From NCBI GenBank assembly GCA_017449285.1, contig JAFSJX010000020.1, forward strand, positions 1 to 64,000: DNA of 64,000 bases. The letters run 5' to 3'. Below the pieces are notes generated by a model, which did no database searches, was not told where the DNA came from, and saw only the letters and a list, made by a program, of their open reading frames with translations. The stretch is from Treponema sp. (GTDB lineage Bacteria > Spirochaetota > Spirochaetia > Treponematales > Treponemataceae). Made by a program: the position numbers and the translations under genes. Within the stretch, counting starts at the first letter, position 1, and each line of letters opens with the position of its first letter. This document shows, piece by piece, positions 25,402 to 34,296 of the stretch.

Positions 25402-27958
25402 TGCAAAAATTCTCCTTTTCAGCAGTTTTATCTTGAAAATTCTCTTTTAGCAAGCCATAGAAATAAACAGAACAAGCATCCACATTCAAAGAGCGTGTCT
25501 GAAAATTTCTTGCGATTTGATAAAATTCTCTGTATTCATCGCTTGAAAAATATAATAATTGCTCGTCAGTTATATGCAAGTCCTTTTTAGGAATTAAAAT
25601 TGCGACAGAACCATTTACCAAACAATTTTTTGGCTTCCGCATAACACGAGGCTTATAAGTCATATTCGGCGTAATAAACACATTTTCTGCATTCAAGAAT
25701 TTTGAAACAGAATACTCAGAAAGAGTTTCGGGTGCAATAAAAGAATCATAATTTTGCATATTTAAAATTTTTGTTCCCGAATCATCTATATTACGAGATT
25801 TTAAGACTCTGATTCCATTTGACGAATTTAAATTTTTGTTTGTAAGCTGCCTATCTCTGAACACCGTAAATTCATCAAAATCAAGTTTCTGATAAATTGA
25901 ATCAAAAAAGTTATTTCTATAAATAATCCAATACGGCAAGGAGTTATCAAAAATATATTTTTGTCTTTGCTCTACTTCAATATGCTTGGTCACAGAAATA
26001 ACTTTTGTTTTATTTATAGAAGCGTTGTTATTTACAAAAATTGTAATAGTTTCTACAAGAACGCCTTTAAAGCCTTTTTCTCCAAAATCAATTATGCAAT
26101 CTATGGGTTTTGTTGAAAGGAAATCACGGCTTTTTTTAAACTCAGGCGTATTCAGTAAAAACTTAGGAAAAACCATAGCAACATAATTAGATATTTTTAT
26201 AGCCTTTTCCAAGAAAAACGAGCAAAGATTGTTTGTATCATTATTTATGACTGATTGCTTGTAAGTCTTTAAAAGTTTCGGAGAAACATTTGATTTTGCA
26301 AAAGGTGGATTGCCAATAACTAGGTCATATTTTTTATCAAACTCATGCAAAAGAAAATCATCATGTATATAATGCATTGATATATTTTCTTTCAGTTGAA
26401 GTTTTTCAATCAAGAGTTTTGCGATTTCTAAAGAATCTGCATTTATATCTACAACATCAAGAGTAATTTTTTTATCTTCAAATCTTCGCAAAATAAGCGG
26501 GATAAAATTTCCCACTCCAACAGACGGCTCTAAAATTGAAAGTTCATTTTTTTCGATATTTGGTAGATTTTTTACAATTTCAGTTACTAAAGACTTATTA
26601 GTAAAATAAGCAGCGTTTTCCGTTCGCTTTGCATTGCATAATTCAGCAATTCTTCCCAAAGCAGAAATTGTAAGGTTTAAAGGATTTTCAGTTATGAACA
26701 CAACAAGATTTTTTTTTTCTTCTAGTTTGTATTCACCTATAATTTTATTTATTTCCGAAGTATTGACGAGATTATGAGAAATTGCATTTTTAATATTTTC
26801 CGCCACTTTATTAAAAATAACAGTGGGAACTGCCTCGCCAAGCGACTGTCTGATTTTTACCTCTTCTTTTTTCAGCAGTTTCTTTTTTTCCGAGTCAGAA
26901 AGCGAATTCAATTCTTCCAATGATTTATCAACCCACTTGAAATCATCGGGAATAGTCATCATCTTCATCAATTCGCGGATTGAGAAAACTCTGTCGTCTT
27001 TTGGGTGAATGGTGTTTTGGCTTGCCAACTGGTCATTCCGCGTGTGAACGCACGGACCAACTTTATCCCAGTATTGGCGTGTATACTTGTCGGCATTTTT
27101 ACGAGTGTTTACGACAATCTGACCGTCTTTAATTTGGTGAGGTCGCTTTTCAATATCGTCATTATCAAAGGCAGACCCACCCTCTTTCAAATCGTGAATC
27201 CACGCTCTCATGTGTTCTGGATAAACTCTGAAAGCGTGGTAAAAATCGTTTTCGTCAATCTCGCCAAAGTCAAGCGATTTCAAATCTCCGATAACCTGCC
27301 GAAGCGTTTTTTCTTCTTGGACTTCTGGATAAAGTTCAACAGGTGAAATCTCATCTGCGAACTCACGAGCAACACCAATAACAAGCGTTCTTTGGCGACT
27401 TGAACAAGCCCCATAATTCTTAAAGTTTATCACGCGAGAAACATAAGAGTATTTTTCGCCTAGATTGTTCTCAATCGCCTCCGAAATAGGCTTTTCTTTT
27501 CCGTCAATGTCCGTGCAAATCGTTTTCATAAATGCAGGAACATTCTCAAAAATAAAAAATTTCGGATTTACTTCCCTTATAATCTTGATAGATTCAATCA
27601 CAAGCGAATTTCTGATAATTTCGTTTTCCGCTTTTTTGTGGTTCGCAACGGACATTCCCTGACAGGGCGGTGTCGCTATCAGAACATCAACACGCTTTAA
27701 ATTTTCTTGTTTTTTCCACAAATTAATTTGAGAAAACAACTGCTGTTTTGTTTCATCGTTTGTCACATCGCCGCAAATGTAGCCGCTTTCATATTTGCAT
27801 TTTTTGTTGAATTTTTGGATTTCAAGGCGGCGCGGGATAAGTTCATTTGTCGCAATACATTCAAAACCTGCCATTTTAAAACCAAAACAGCCCACGCCTG
27901 CGGAACTAAAGAGAGAGATATATGTTAATTTGTTTGCATTTTCATTCGACACATTCAC
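25376..27958 (-). CDS. Fused cytosine-C5 and adenine-N6 DNA methyltransferase
   Basis: An 860-residue protein with two methylase halves. Residues 1-400 are a C5 enzyme: ISLFSSAGVGCFGFKMAGFE (motif I), LIATPPCQGMSVANHKK (catalytic Cys near 100), FFIFENVPAFMK (ENV motif near 134) and RELMKMMTIPDDF; the motif X-like end GEAVPTVIFNKVAENIKNAI is present. Residues about 450-800 are an N6-adenine enzyme: LSILEPSVGVGNFIPLIL (motif I) and DLVIGNPPFAKSN (NPPF near 549), then a region like target recognition in Eco57I-type methylases. One chain methylating two bases would suit an asymmetric site cut by the HNH enzyme encoded next. Confidence 0.85.
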   Translation of the reverse strand: MNVSNENANKLTYISLFSSAGVGCFGFKMAGFECIATNELIPRRLEIQKFNKKCKYESGYICGDVTNDETKQQLFSQINLWKKQENLKRVDVLIATPPCQGMSVANHKKAENEIIRNSLVIESIKIIREVNPKFFIFENVPAFMKTICTDIDGKEKPISEAIENNLGEKYSYVSRVINFKNYGACSSRQRTLVIGVAREFADEISPVELYPEVQEEKTLRQVIGDLKSLDFGEIDENDFYHAFRVYPEHMRAWIHDLKEGGSAFDNDDIEKRPHQIKDGQIVVNTRKNADKYTRQYWDKVGPCVHTRNDQLASQNTIHPKDDRVFSIRELMKMMTIPDDFKWVDKSLEELNSLSDSEKKKLLKKEEVKIRQSLGEAVPTVIFNKVAENIKNAISHNLVNTSEINKIIGEYKLEEKKNLVVFITENPLNLTISALGRIAELCNAKRTENAAYFTNKSLVTEIVKNLPNIEKNELSILEPSVGVGNFIPLILRRFEDKKITLDVVDINADSLEIAKLLIEKLQLKENISMHYIHDDFLLHEFDKKYDLVIGNPPFAKSNVSPKLLKTYKQSVINNDTNNLCSFFLEKAIKISNYVAMVFPKFLLNTPEFKKSRDFLSTKPIDCIIDFGEKGFKGVLVETITIFVNNNASINKTKVISVTKHIEVEQRQKYIFDNSLPYWIIYRNNFFDSIYQKLDFDEFTVFRDRQLTNKNLNSSNGIRVLKSRNIDDSGTKILNMQNYDSFIAPETLSEYSVSKFLNAENVFITPNMTYKPRVMRKPKNCLVNGSVAILIPKKDLHITDEQLLYFSSDEYREFYQIARNFQTRSLNVDACSVYFYGLLKENFQDKTAEKENFCNDNRAVNY

Positions 27959-28023
27959 TCTACCAAGAAATTAAGTATAATGATTATTTTTTTTTCAATC
28001 AATATTAGAAAAAACAATCTCTA

Positions 28024-28066
28024 TAAAAAAACAAAAACGCCACTCAACATTGCATCGGGTGGCGTT
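28024..28066 (-). terminator. Terminator downstream of nifJ fragment 2
   Basis: AACGCCAC and GTGGCGTT (reverse strand) form an 8-bp stem with a 15-base loop and a T-rich tail (TTTGTTTTTTT). The terminator of the full nifJ has a related stem (AACGCCCC). Confidence 0.8.
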
Positions 28067-28113
28067 CTTCATTTCATCATCATCGGGCAACTTTCGTCAC
28101 CCGACAATCCATC

Positions 28114-28705
28114 TTACTTATACAACTCAACCAGCTTCTGCAAGTGAACAAATCTGTCCTTAGCAGCCTGTTCGTTGCGGTCGAAGAGAACCTTAGCTCG
28201 CTCTGGGAACTTGCGTGTAAGAGCTGAGTATCGTGTCTCGTTGTTGAGGAATGCCTGGTAAGTTCCGTCGCCTTCTTTTGAAGTGAGGGTGAACGGATTC
28301 TTGCCTTCTGCCTTAAGGGCCGGGTTGAAGCTGAAGAGGTTCCCTTCGCAGCATAGCTGCTCGGAGAATCGCTCAAAACCTGTCTCACAGGTTTTGCCCG
28401 CCACAGGCGGTCGCTCCCTAAGTAACCGGCTTTTACAGCTGCCTTCATCTCGTCCTGACAGTGGTTCATACCGCCCTTAACACCGTGGAGCTCACATGGA
28501 GCGTATCCGATGATGAGTGACGGACCGTTGTAAGCCTCTGCTTCCTGGATGACTTTGAGGGCCTGTGCCGGGTTAGCACCGAGAGCAATCTGTCCGACAT
28601 AAACATAACCGTAGCTCATAGCTATTTCAGAGAGGGATTTTTTGCCCATCTCTTTACCAGCTGCTGCGAACTGACAGACTTCACCGATGTTAGAAGCCTT
28701 TGATG
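28114..28705 (-). pseudogene. 5'-truncated nifJ copy (fragment 2) with a 77-bp insertion
   Basis: The frame matches the last ~170 codons of the full nifJ, from the codons for ASKASNIGEVCQFAAAG to the stop KLVELYK. Encoded residues are the same as the full copy over the compared stretches, while DNA differs at scattered positions, so this copy is much closer to the full gene than fragment 1 is. A 77-bp element (28344-28420) interrupts the codons for AGYWNLF and shifts the frame. Nothing upstream could drive translation; the 5' edge at about 28705 runs into palindromic and family-A repeat sequence. The C5/N6A methylase-HNH-Gabija module follows downstream. Confidence 0.88.
28344..28420. repeat. 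77-bp hairpin insertion in nifJ fragment 2 (family B)
   Basis: Comparison with the full nifJ shows an extra 77 bases, from CTTCGCAGCATAGC to GGTCGCTCCCTA. The middle holds a 9-bp inverted repeat AAAACCTGT (28375-28383) / ACAGGTTTT (28387-28395) with loop CTC, flanked by short palindromes (GCAGCatAGCTGC, CCGCCacAGGCGG). A similar hairpin lies at 46431-46451. Confidence 0.8.
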
Positions 28706-28728
28706 CCGACGCACCCTTCGAGTGCTTA

Positions 28729-28756
28729 ACGAGTTTTGCCTAAAGTCAAAACTCGT
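28729..28756. repeat. 10-bp inverted repeat at the broken edge of nifJ fragment 2
   Basis: ACGAGTTTTG (28729-28738) and CAAAACTCGT (28747-28756) are perfect arms around an 8-base loop. It lies between the fragment's 5' edge and the family-A repeat and resembles the AAAAC/GTTTT hairpins of family B. Confidence 0.7.
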
Positions 28757-28779
28757 GTCCAATTCTTTTGCTGTATATG

Positions 28780-28885
28780 GGCGTTCCCCTTCGCTTTGCT
28801 TCGGGTCAGGCTTTCCGGGGTTCCGTGCTTTCGCACTACATTGCCTAACGGCAACGGCTTCGCCGCCCCTACAATCCTTAACGCT
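28780..28885 (-). repeat. Dispersed intergenic repeat, family A, copy 3
   Basis: On the reverse strand this reads GCGTTAAGGATTGTAG, GGGCGGCGAAGCCGTTGCCG, AGTGCGAAAGCACGGAACCC and GGAAAGCCTGACCCGAAGC. It is the cleanest of the three copies and separates the methylase gene from the truncated nifJ end. Confidence 0.75.
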
Positions 28886-28962
28886 GTTCTAAATAAAAAA
28901 TTTTTCTTTTTACATTAATACTATAATTTCTCTAGAATTTGTGTTACAGTGTTACGGAAAAA

Positions 28963-29970
28963 ATGCAGACGACAAAAATTAACAATCGCCGCTATCTGGG
29001 CAATAAATACAGACTTCTCCCCTTTATTACCGATGTGATTTCGGCGGAGTGCGGAGCTTTTGGCACTTTTGCAGATATTTTTGCAGGAACTGGTGCAGTT
29101 TCTTCTGCCTACATCGACAAACATCTTATCACAAACGATATTCTCTACAGCAACTATCTCTGCCACCTTACTTGGTTTTCTGATGAGCCATTTGATGAAA
29201 ATAAGATTGAAAAATACATCTTATATTTCAACAGTGATATTCCCTATCAAGAAAACTATATGACAAAAAATTTTGCGAACACTTACTTTTCAGATAAAGT
29301 TTGCTCAAAAATCGGTTTTATCCGTGAATATATTGAAAATGAGTACAATTCAAAGAAAATCAACGACAAGGAACGCGCAATGCTCGTAACTTCCTTGCTC
29401 TACGGCTTGGATAAAATCGCGAATACTTGCGGTCATTATGACGCTTACCGTAAAAATGTAGAATTAACCGACGAACTAGTTTTATCCTTGCCAGAACCAA
29501 ACACGAATCTGCAGCACAATGAGTGTTTCAACTGCGATACAAACGAACTCGTCAAAACAATTTCCGCCGATGTTGTCTACATTGACCCCCCATATAATTC
29601 GCGACAGTACAGCGATGCCTATCATCTTGTGGAGAATATCGCCCGCTGGCAAAAGCCCGACGTTTTTGGCGTTGCTAGAAAAATGGATAGAACCGCTCTC
29701 AAAAGCAAATACTGTACCCGCGCCGCACCGAAAGCCTTTGCGAATTTGATACACGATTTGCAGGCAAAGTACATTGTAGTGTCTTACAACAATATGGCGC
29801 AGAAAGGCAACGACCGCTCAAACGCCCGCATTTCCGACACGGAGATTTTGGATACCTTGCAGGCAAAAGGCACGGTCAAGACTTTCTCCGAGCAGTTCAA
29901 GGCGTTCACCACGGGGAAATCAGAACATCTTGACAACGAAGAGAGGCTTTTTGTCTGCAAATGCAACTGA
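28963..29970 (+). CDS. DNA adenine-N6 methyltransferase (D12 class), first of two
   Basis: The start at 28963 (MQTTKINNRRYLGNKYRLLP) is preferred over the upstream TTG at 28939. The 335-residue protein has motif I as FADIFAGTGAVSSAYI and motif IV as VVYIDPPYNSRQYSDAYHLV, the D-P-P-Y of D12-class N6-adenine methylases. It ends by overlapping the second methylase by 10 bases. Two adenine methylases beside one endonuclease indicate an asymmetric recognition site, one enzyme for each strand; this fits the AlwI-like nuclease encoded convergently at 32162-34162. Confidence 0.87.
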   Translation: MQTTKINNRRYLGNKYRLLPFITDVISAECGAFGTFADIFAGTGAVSSAYIDKHLITNDILYSNYLCHLTWFSDEPFDENKIEKYILYFNSDIPYQENYMTKNFANTYFSDKVCSKIGFIREYIENEYNSKKINDKERAMLVTSLLYGLDKIANTCGHYDAYRKNVELTDELVLSLPEPNTNLQHNECFNCDTNELVKTISADVVYIDPPYNSRQYSDAYHLVENIARWQKPDVFGVARKMDRTALKSKYCTRAAPKAFANLIHDLQAKYIVVSYNNMAQKGNDRSNARISDTEILDTLQAKGTVKTFSEQFKAFTTGKSEHLDNEERLFVCKCN

Positions 29971-30887
29971 GCGCAAAAACCGACATCATAAAATCACCGC
30001 TCAACTTCACGGGCGGAAAATACAAACTTCTTCCTCAACTTTTGCCATTGTTCCCCGATGATGTTCATACTTTTGTCGATTTGTTCTGCGGTGGTTGCAA
30101 TGTCGCTCTGAATGTTACCGCTCAAAAAATAATCTGCAACGACAAGGACGAAAAACTGATTGGCTTGATTTCTTTTTTCAAGCAGACGACTTTTTCTGAC
30201 TTGCTTCCGAAAATCAAAAAAATCATCGCAGATTTCAATTTGTCCGATTCAAATGCGAACGGCTACGATTTTTACAACTGCAACTCGTCAAGCGGTTTGG
30301 GAAATTTCAACAGAAACGGCTTTACTGCCCTGCGCGACAAATTCAATTCGCTGTCGCCTACAGATGAAAATTATTTTTTGATGCTCTATGTTCTGATTGT
30401 CTACTCGTTCAACAATCAAATCCGTTTTAATTCGGACGGAGAATTCAATCTTCCTGTCGGCAAACGCGATTTCAATATCAAAATGCAGAACAAATTGAAG
30501 TCATTTTTGACCGCACTCGAAACGCGGAACATTTCATTCACAAACACGGACTTTTCCGAAATATCGCCAAACGAACTGACCGAGCAAGATTTTGTCTACG
30601 CCGACCCGCCGTATTTAATCACTTGCGCGACCTACAACGAAAAGTCTTGGAACGAAGCGGAAGAAAAGCGACTGCTCGCATATTTGGACGACCTCACGGC
30701 GCATAAAATCCGTTTCGCACTCTCAAATGTGCTTTTGACCGACAACAAAACAAACGCAATCTTACAAGACTGGCTGACCGCACACAAAGAGTATGTGTGT
30801 CATCATTTGGATTTTTCCTACAGCAATTCAAATTATCATAAGAAAAATATCGCACAAACGGATGAAGTTTTGATTACGAATTATTAA
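29961..30887 (+). CDS. DNA adenine-N6 methyltransferase (Dam/D12 class), second of two
   Basis: A 308-residue protein with the Dam-like layout: KSPLNFTGGKYKLLPQLLPL at the N-terminus (SAM-binding F-x-G-G-K), TFVDLFCGGCNVALNV, and catalytic motif DFVYADPPYLITCATYNE near residue 215. The central GLGNFNRNGFTALRDKFNSL region corresponds to the target-recognition insert. It overlaps the upstream methylase, so the two are coupled, and ends 10 bases from the convergent RES-domain gene. Dam-like enzymes methylate GATC-type targets; AlwI cuts GGATC, which would be consistent, but specificity cannot be proved from sequence. Confidence 0.87.
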   Translation: MQLSAKTDIIKSPLNFTGGKYKLLPQLLPLFPDDVHTFVDLFCGGCNVALNVTAQKIICNDKDEKLIGLISFFKQTTFSDLLPKIKKIIADFNLSDSNANGYDFYNCNSSSGLGNFNRNGFTALRDKFNSLSPTDENYFLMLYVLIVYSFNNQIRFNSDGEFNLPVGKRDFNIKMQNKLKSFLTALETRNISFTNTDFSEISPNELTEQDFVYADPPYLITCATYNEKSWNEAEEKRLLAYLDDLTAHKIRFALSNVLLTDNKTNAILQDWLTAHKEYVCHHLDFSYSNSNYHKKNIAQTDEVLITNY

Positions 30888-30897
30888 AAATAATATT

Positions 30898-32148
30898 TTA
30901 TGCAAAAGGAATTCTATCTCTCTTTGTAATCTTGAAATAATCAGTATTCGTTTCAAATAAGACAAGGCATTGCCCAGATGGATTTATCGTGCTTTTATAC
31001 AGAATTCCATCAATTTGGATGTCGGCAGTTTTTCGTAGTTGTGTACAACATTGCGCAATAAAGTTAGGAACTAAATATTCTTTTGGACGAGGTGACGGAT
31101 TTTTTAATGGGTATTTACAGAATTCAAAAACAGGACACTCCCTGTCACGAATATCCAAAACATAAAGTGGTCTTTTTGTTGTGATTTGTATGTATTGTAA
31201 TTCTTGTTCTTCTTTTTCCTCTGTAGTTGGTTTCAATTCCTTTTGAATTGTCTCTATTGATTCTCCTAAGTAATATGCAGGGCTTCCCGCAGGATTAAAG
31301 CGTTCTGTGTGGGTGCAATATGCAGGAGCTTTCATCATTTCATCATCTGTAAATACAATTTCATTTTTTGAGTGTTTTCTTCCATGCAAGAATGTTGCCC
31401 CATTGGGTATTCTTGTAAGATTTTTTGCAAGAGATGTGCGCAATTCATTTAATATGGCTTTTGCAATACCGTTTTCCAACGCAGTATAAGGCTGAGTTTT
31501 TAAAGTTTCCAACAGTTCTTGAACATCTTGGCGAGAAATATTTTTAAATAATTCTGGAAGTCCATAAATATCTTTGATTACGGAAGAACAAATAGTTTCG
31601 TTTTCATTTTTCCACTCTAAATCACCATCTTCATCTAATTCTGGAGAAAAGGAATCGTCAAGAATTTCTGTATAAAGTCCTTGATACGCATTTGAAAAAT
31701 TTCTCTCATAATAAAATAATACAGGCAGTTGATTTCTCACCACAGACAAAGAATCTATAAAAGAAAAAGATGATTGAAGCGATGAAAAATAATCGGTGAA
31801 TGACTTGTTAAAGCCCATTAGCATTTTTGCTTGTTCAGATAGTTCTGCAATTCCCGATATGGCTACTTGATTAGCATGTGGCAGTGTTAGTTCCAATGCC
31901 CCATTTAATGCAGAGAAATCATAAACACCTAAAAGCTTTTGAAGGTTTTGTTGTGCAATCCCAATATTTTTGAAAGGAGCTTGTATTGATTCAAGCCGAT
32001 TAACAAAATCAATTGTGGGTTGCAGTGTACGAGTTGCCGCAGTCATATAATCGGGAATTTTGGGCATTAGTTTTGTATATGCAGAAAAAGAATCTATTGC
32101 TTTTGAAAAACGGTTGTATTCTGAAAAAATATCATCATATTTGCTCAT
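30898..32148 (-). CDS. RES-domain-like protein with long helical N-terminus
   Basis: A 416-residue protein; ATG 32148 follows AAGGA about 10 bases upstream. Residues 1-230 are helix-rich without a known motif (FSAYTKLMPKIPDYMTAATR). The C-terminal part resembles a RES domain: RFNPAGSPAYYLGESIETIQ (near 283, with Arg, Tyr and Glu of the fold), RPLYVLDIRDREC, and FIAQCCTQLRKTADIQIDGI followed by YKSTINPSGQCLVLF (Ser near 382). RES proteins known as toxins degrade NAD+. Here there is no Xre-type antitoxin; the gene follows the AlwI-like endonuclease by 13 bases in the same direction. It may be a cell-suicide or regulatory partner of the restriction system. Confidence 0.68.
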   Translation of the reverse strand: MSKYDDIFSEYNRFSKAIDSFSAYTKLMPKIPDYMTAATRTLQPTIDFVNRLESIQAPFKNIGIAQQNLQKLLGVYDFSALNGALELTLPHANQVAISGIAELSEQAKMLMGFNKSFTDYFSSLQSSFSFIDSLSVVRNQLPVLFYYERNFSNAYQGLYTEILDDSFSPELDEDGDLEWKNENETICSSVIKDIYGLPELFKNISRQDVQELLETLKTQPYTALENGIAKAILNELRTSLAKNLTRIPNGATFLHGRKHSKNEIVFTDDEMMKAPAYCTHTERFNPAGSPAYYLGESIETIQKELKPTTEEKEEQELQYIQITTKRPLYVLDIRDRECPVFEFCKYPLKNPSPRPKEYLVPNFIAQCCTQLRKTADIQIDGILYKSTINPSGQCLVLFETNTDYFKITKRDRIPFA

Positions 32149-32161
32149 AAACAAATAGTCC

Positions 32162-34162
32162 TTATTTCAATAAAGCAATTTTTTCTTTCAAATCCGCATA
32201 CCATTCTTTTGGAGCAAGCGGACTTTCTTGCAACTCATGGAACAGTCTGTATAATTGCGGATATTTTACGCCTTTTTGCAGAATTGCAATCAACAGTTCA
32301 TTTTCTAACGGCGTTATCATCATTCCGTTTATGACCTCTTCGCCGTTGCGCCCGCCGTAATATTCCATTTTTCTGCGGTTGCGGAAGTCTGAGATAACAT
32401 TGATATGCAAGAAGTTCGTGACAAAAACGCAATAGGAATCCAAATCCTTGTGAGAAAGCAGATACTCGCCCAAATGCCGAGAAACTGGCTCCATTTCCAT
32501 TCTTCGCTGATTTGTGGAATCTGCCAAAGTCGCTTCAATCAAAAGAGTGTGTTTCGGATAGCCATTTTCCGCATCATATTGGAAAACCAAGTCCGCCTCG
32601 CCGCCGCCTGCATGAGTTTTGGGGAGCAAATCGGCTTCCAGCGACAGGTTCATAAACGAAAGAATATCGCCTTTGCGCTCACTTATTTTGTACCACGCGA
32701 TGCCCAAAATGTACTCAAAGATTGTGGGAATATCAGCATCATCGGTAACAAGTTCCAGAATTTCTTTGTCTGCTCGCTTGCTGATAAGTTGTAGAATGTA
32801 AATAAGTTGAGTATCAGAAAAACGCTCATCGATAAGTTTGTTGAAGCGTTCAGTCCGTTCGTCCGCGACAAATTGCCGAATGTCGCCAATCTGCGTGAAT
32901 GAAGTTTTGTTGTCCTTATTGATTGCTTTGAGTAACTTCGCTTCGTCTAATTTTAAAAACGGTGAAATTTCTTCAAGCGTTTGCAATTCTGCAAGTTTGT
33001 CTGTTTTTTCAAACGCGAGATTGTAAAATTCATCGGGTAAAAGTGAAAAATAATACTTTGGGATTACATCGAATTTCACCTGTTCATCTGCAAACAAAAG
33101 CGTGTCGGAAATTTTGAGGTAACGGCGGTTCAAGTCAAAATAATCTTCAAGAGTCCGCTCAATCTTTATTAAGTGCATTGTTTTGAAGAAAACGGTCTTG
33201 AACGCTTTTTCATTTTCAAGATTTGAAAACATATTTGCAAGGTGCAACTGTGCAAGTGGTGACTTTTTGATTGAAGCACTTGAAGAAGTCTTAAACAAGA
33301 ACTTTCTCCAATGCGTTTTTACATTGCCGATGTTGGAAGATTCATAAAGATTCAAAATTGCTTTTGGTGATTTGTCGTCATCAAAGTAAACTTTTTTGAT
33401 TGCGTTGTACAAAGGCAAATATGCTCTATCGTAATCCTTACTTTTGCGGTTCAAACCGACTTTGCAAAAAGTTTCTTCGGTAACAGTCTTTTCAGCAATG
33501 AAGTAATCGAGCGCATCTTTGTAGTTCTGCTGTTGCATAAAAATTTCTGTAACAATTTCGCCCACGCTTGCACCTTTTCCGCGAAAATCAGAAAGTTTGC
33601 TTTCGATGAACTCCGTTGTTTGCTTGCTTATGCAGAGCGGGAACAAATACATAAACTCTTCTTTGCTTAAATACGCAAACTTTTTGAGAAGTCGGGCAAG
33701 CAGAACAAACGGACGGACACCTGTATCTTTGTCGATTGTGATGTAAGTTTTCAAAAGTTGCAGAAAATAGACGAAACTGTCTTTCGGAATTTGCAGAAAA
33801 TTGTCGCTTGAAAAATCTCCATTTTTTGAAATTTCTAGCAGTTTCTTTCCAACATCAGTCAAACGGCGGTTGTCGTCGATTAATCCGATGTCACGCATTC
33901 CAGATGTTTTCTGCCGTGCATCCTTTGCTTTGCGCGGAGCTTCACCGTCTTTTAAAAATCCCCTTTCCTTGATAAAATTGTAGTATGCCTCTTGAACGCT
34001 CTCGTTACTTTCCCATTTTTCATTCGTATATTCGGGCTTTTGCCAAAATTGATTGAGTAAATCCAATTGCTGCTCAATCTTCTGATTGAAATTCTGCATA
34101 CGGAAACTCGTCGTTCCCAAACTATAATAAAATGATTTAAAGGCGATGTTTTCTTCTGACAT
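32162..34162 (-). CDS. AlwI-family type II restriction endonuclease
   Basis: A 666-residue protein with the opening of the AlwI group (FYYSLGTTSFRMQNFNQKIE, then LLNQFWQ) and a long middle part with winged-helix-like repeats. Near 520-545 is GGEADLVFQYDAENGYPKHT followed by LLIEATLADSTNQRRMEMEP, the nuclease core; the usual Glu-x-Lys is Glu-Ala-Thr here, with Asp in EADLVF as the first acidic residue. AlwI-type enzymes recognise short asymmetric sites and cut a few bases away. The two adenine methylases at 28963-30887 provide the matching protection. A -10-like TAAAAT lies 6 bases before ATG. Confidence 0.78.
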   Translation of the reverse strand: MSEENIAFKSFYYSLGTTSFRMQNFNQKIEQQLDLLNQFWQKPEYTNEKWESNESVQEAYYNFIKERGFLKDGEAPRKAKDARQKTSGMRDIGLIDDNRRLTDVGKKLLEISKNGDFSSDNFLQIPKDSFVYFLQLLKTYITIDKDTGVRPFVLLARLLKKFAYLSKEEFMYLFPLCISKQTTEFIESKLSDFRGKGASVGEIVTEIFMQQQNYKDALDYFIAEKTVTEETFCKVGLNRKSKDYDRAYLPLYNAIKKVYFDDDKSPKAILNLYESSNIGNVKTHWRKFLFKTSSSASIKKSPLAQLHLANMFSNLENEKAFKTVFFKTMHLIKIERTLEDYFDLNRRYLKISDTLLFADEQVKFDVIPKYYFSLLPDEFYNLAFEKTDKLAELQTLEEISPFLKLDEAKLLKAINKDNKTSFTQIGDIRQFVADERTERFNKLIDERFSDTQLIYILQLISKRADKEILELVTDDADIPTIFEYILGIAWYKISERKGDILSFMNLSLEADLLPKTHAGGGEADLVFQYDAENGYPKHTLLIEATLADSTNQRRMEMEPVSRHLGEYLLSHKDLDSYCVFVTNFLHINVISDFRNRRKMEYYGGRNGEEVINGMMITPLENELLIAILQKGVKYPQLYRLFHELQESPLAPKEWYADLKEKIALLK

Positions 34163-34204
34163 ATTTTTATTTTAACATAAAAATATCTTTTAATACACAT
34201 TAAA

Positions 34205-34248
34205 CAAAAACGCCCCCTGCAAGGAAAAATCTCCTCACAAGGGGCGTT
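34205..34248 (-). terminator. nifJ terminator
   Basis: AACGCCCC and GGGGCGTT-type arms (reverse strand) pair around a 24-base loop, followed by TTTTTGTTTA. A second short hairpin, GATTTTGC/GCAAAATC (34261-34280), lies between it and the stop codon. Confidence 0.8.
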
Positions 34249-34296
34249 CACGTCACCTATGATTTTGCGTTAGCAAAATCGAATCCGTGTGACATC

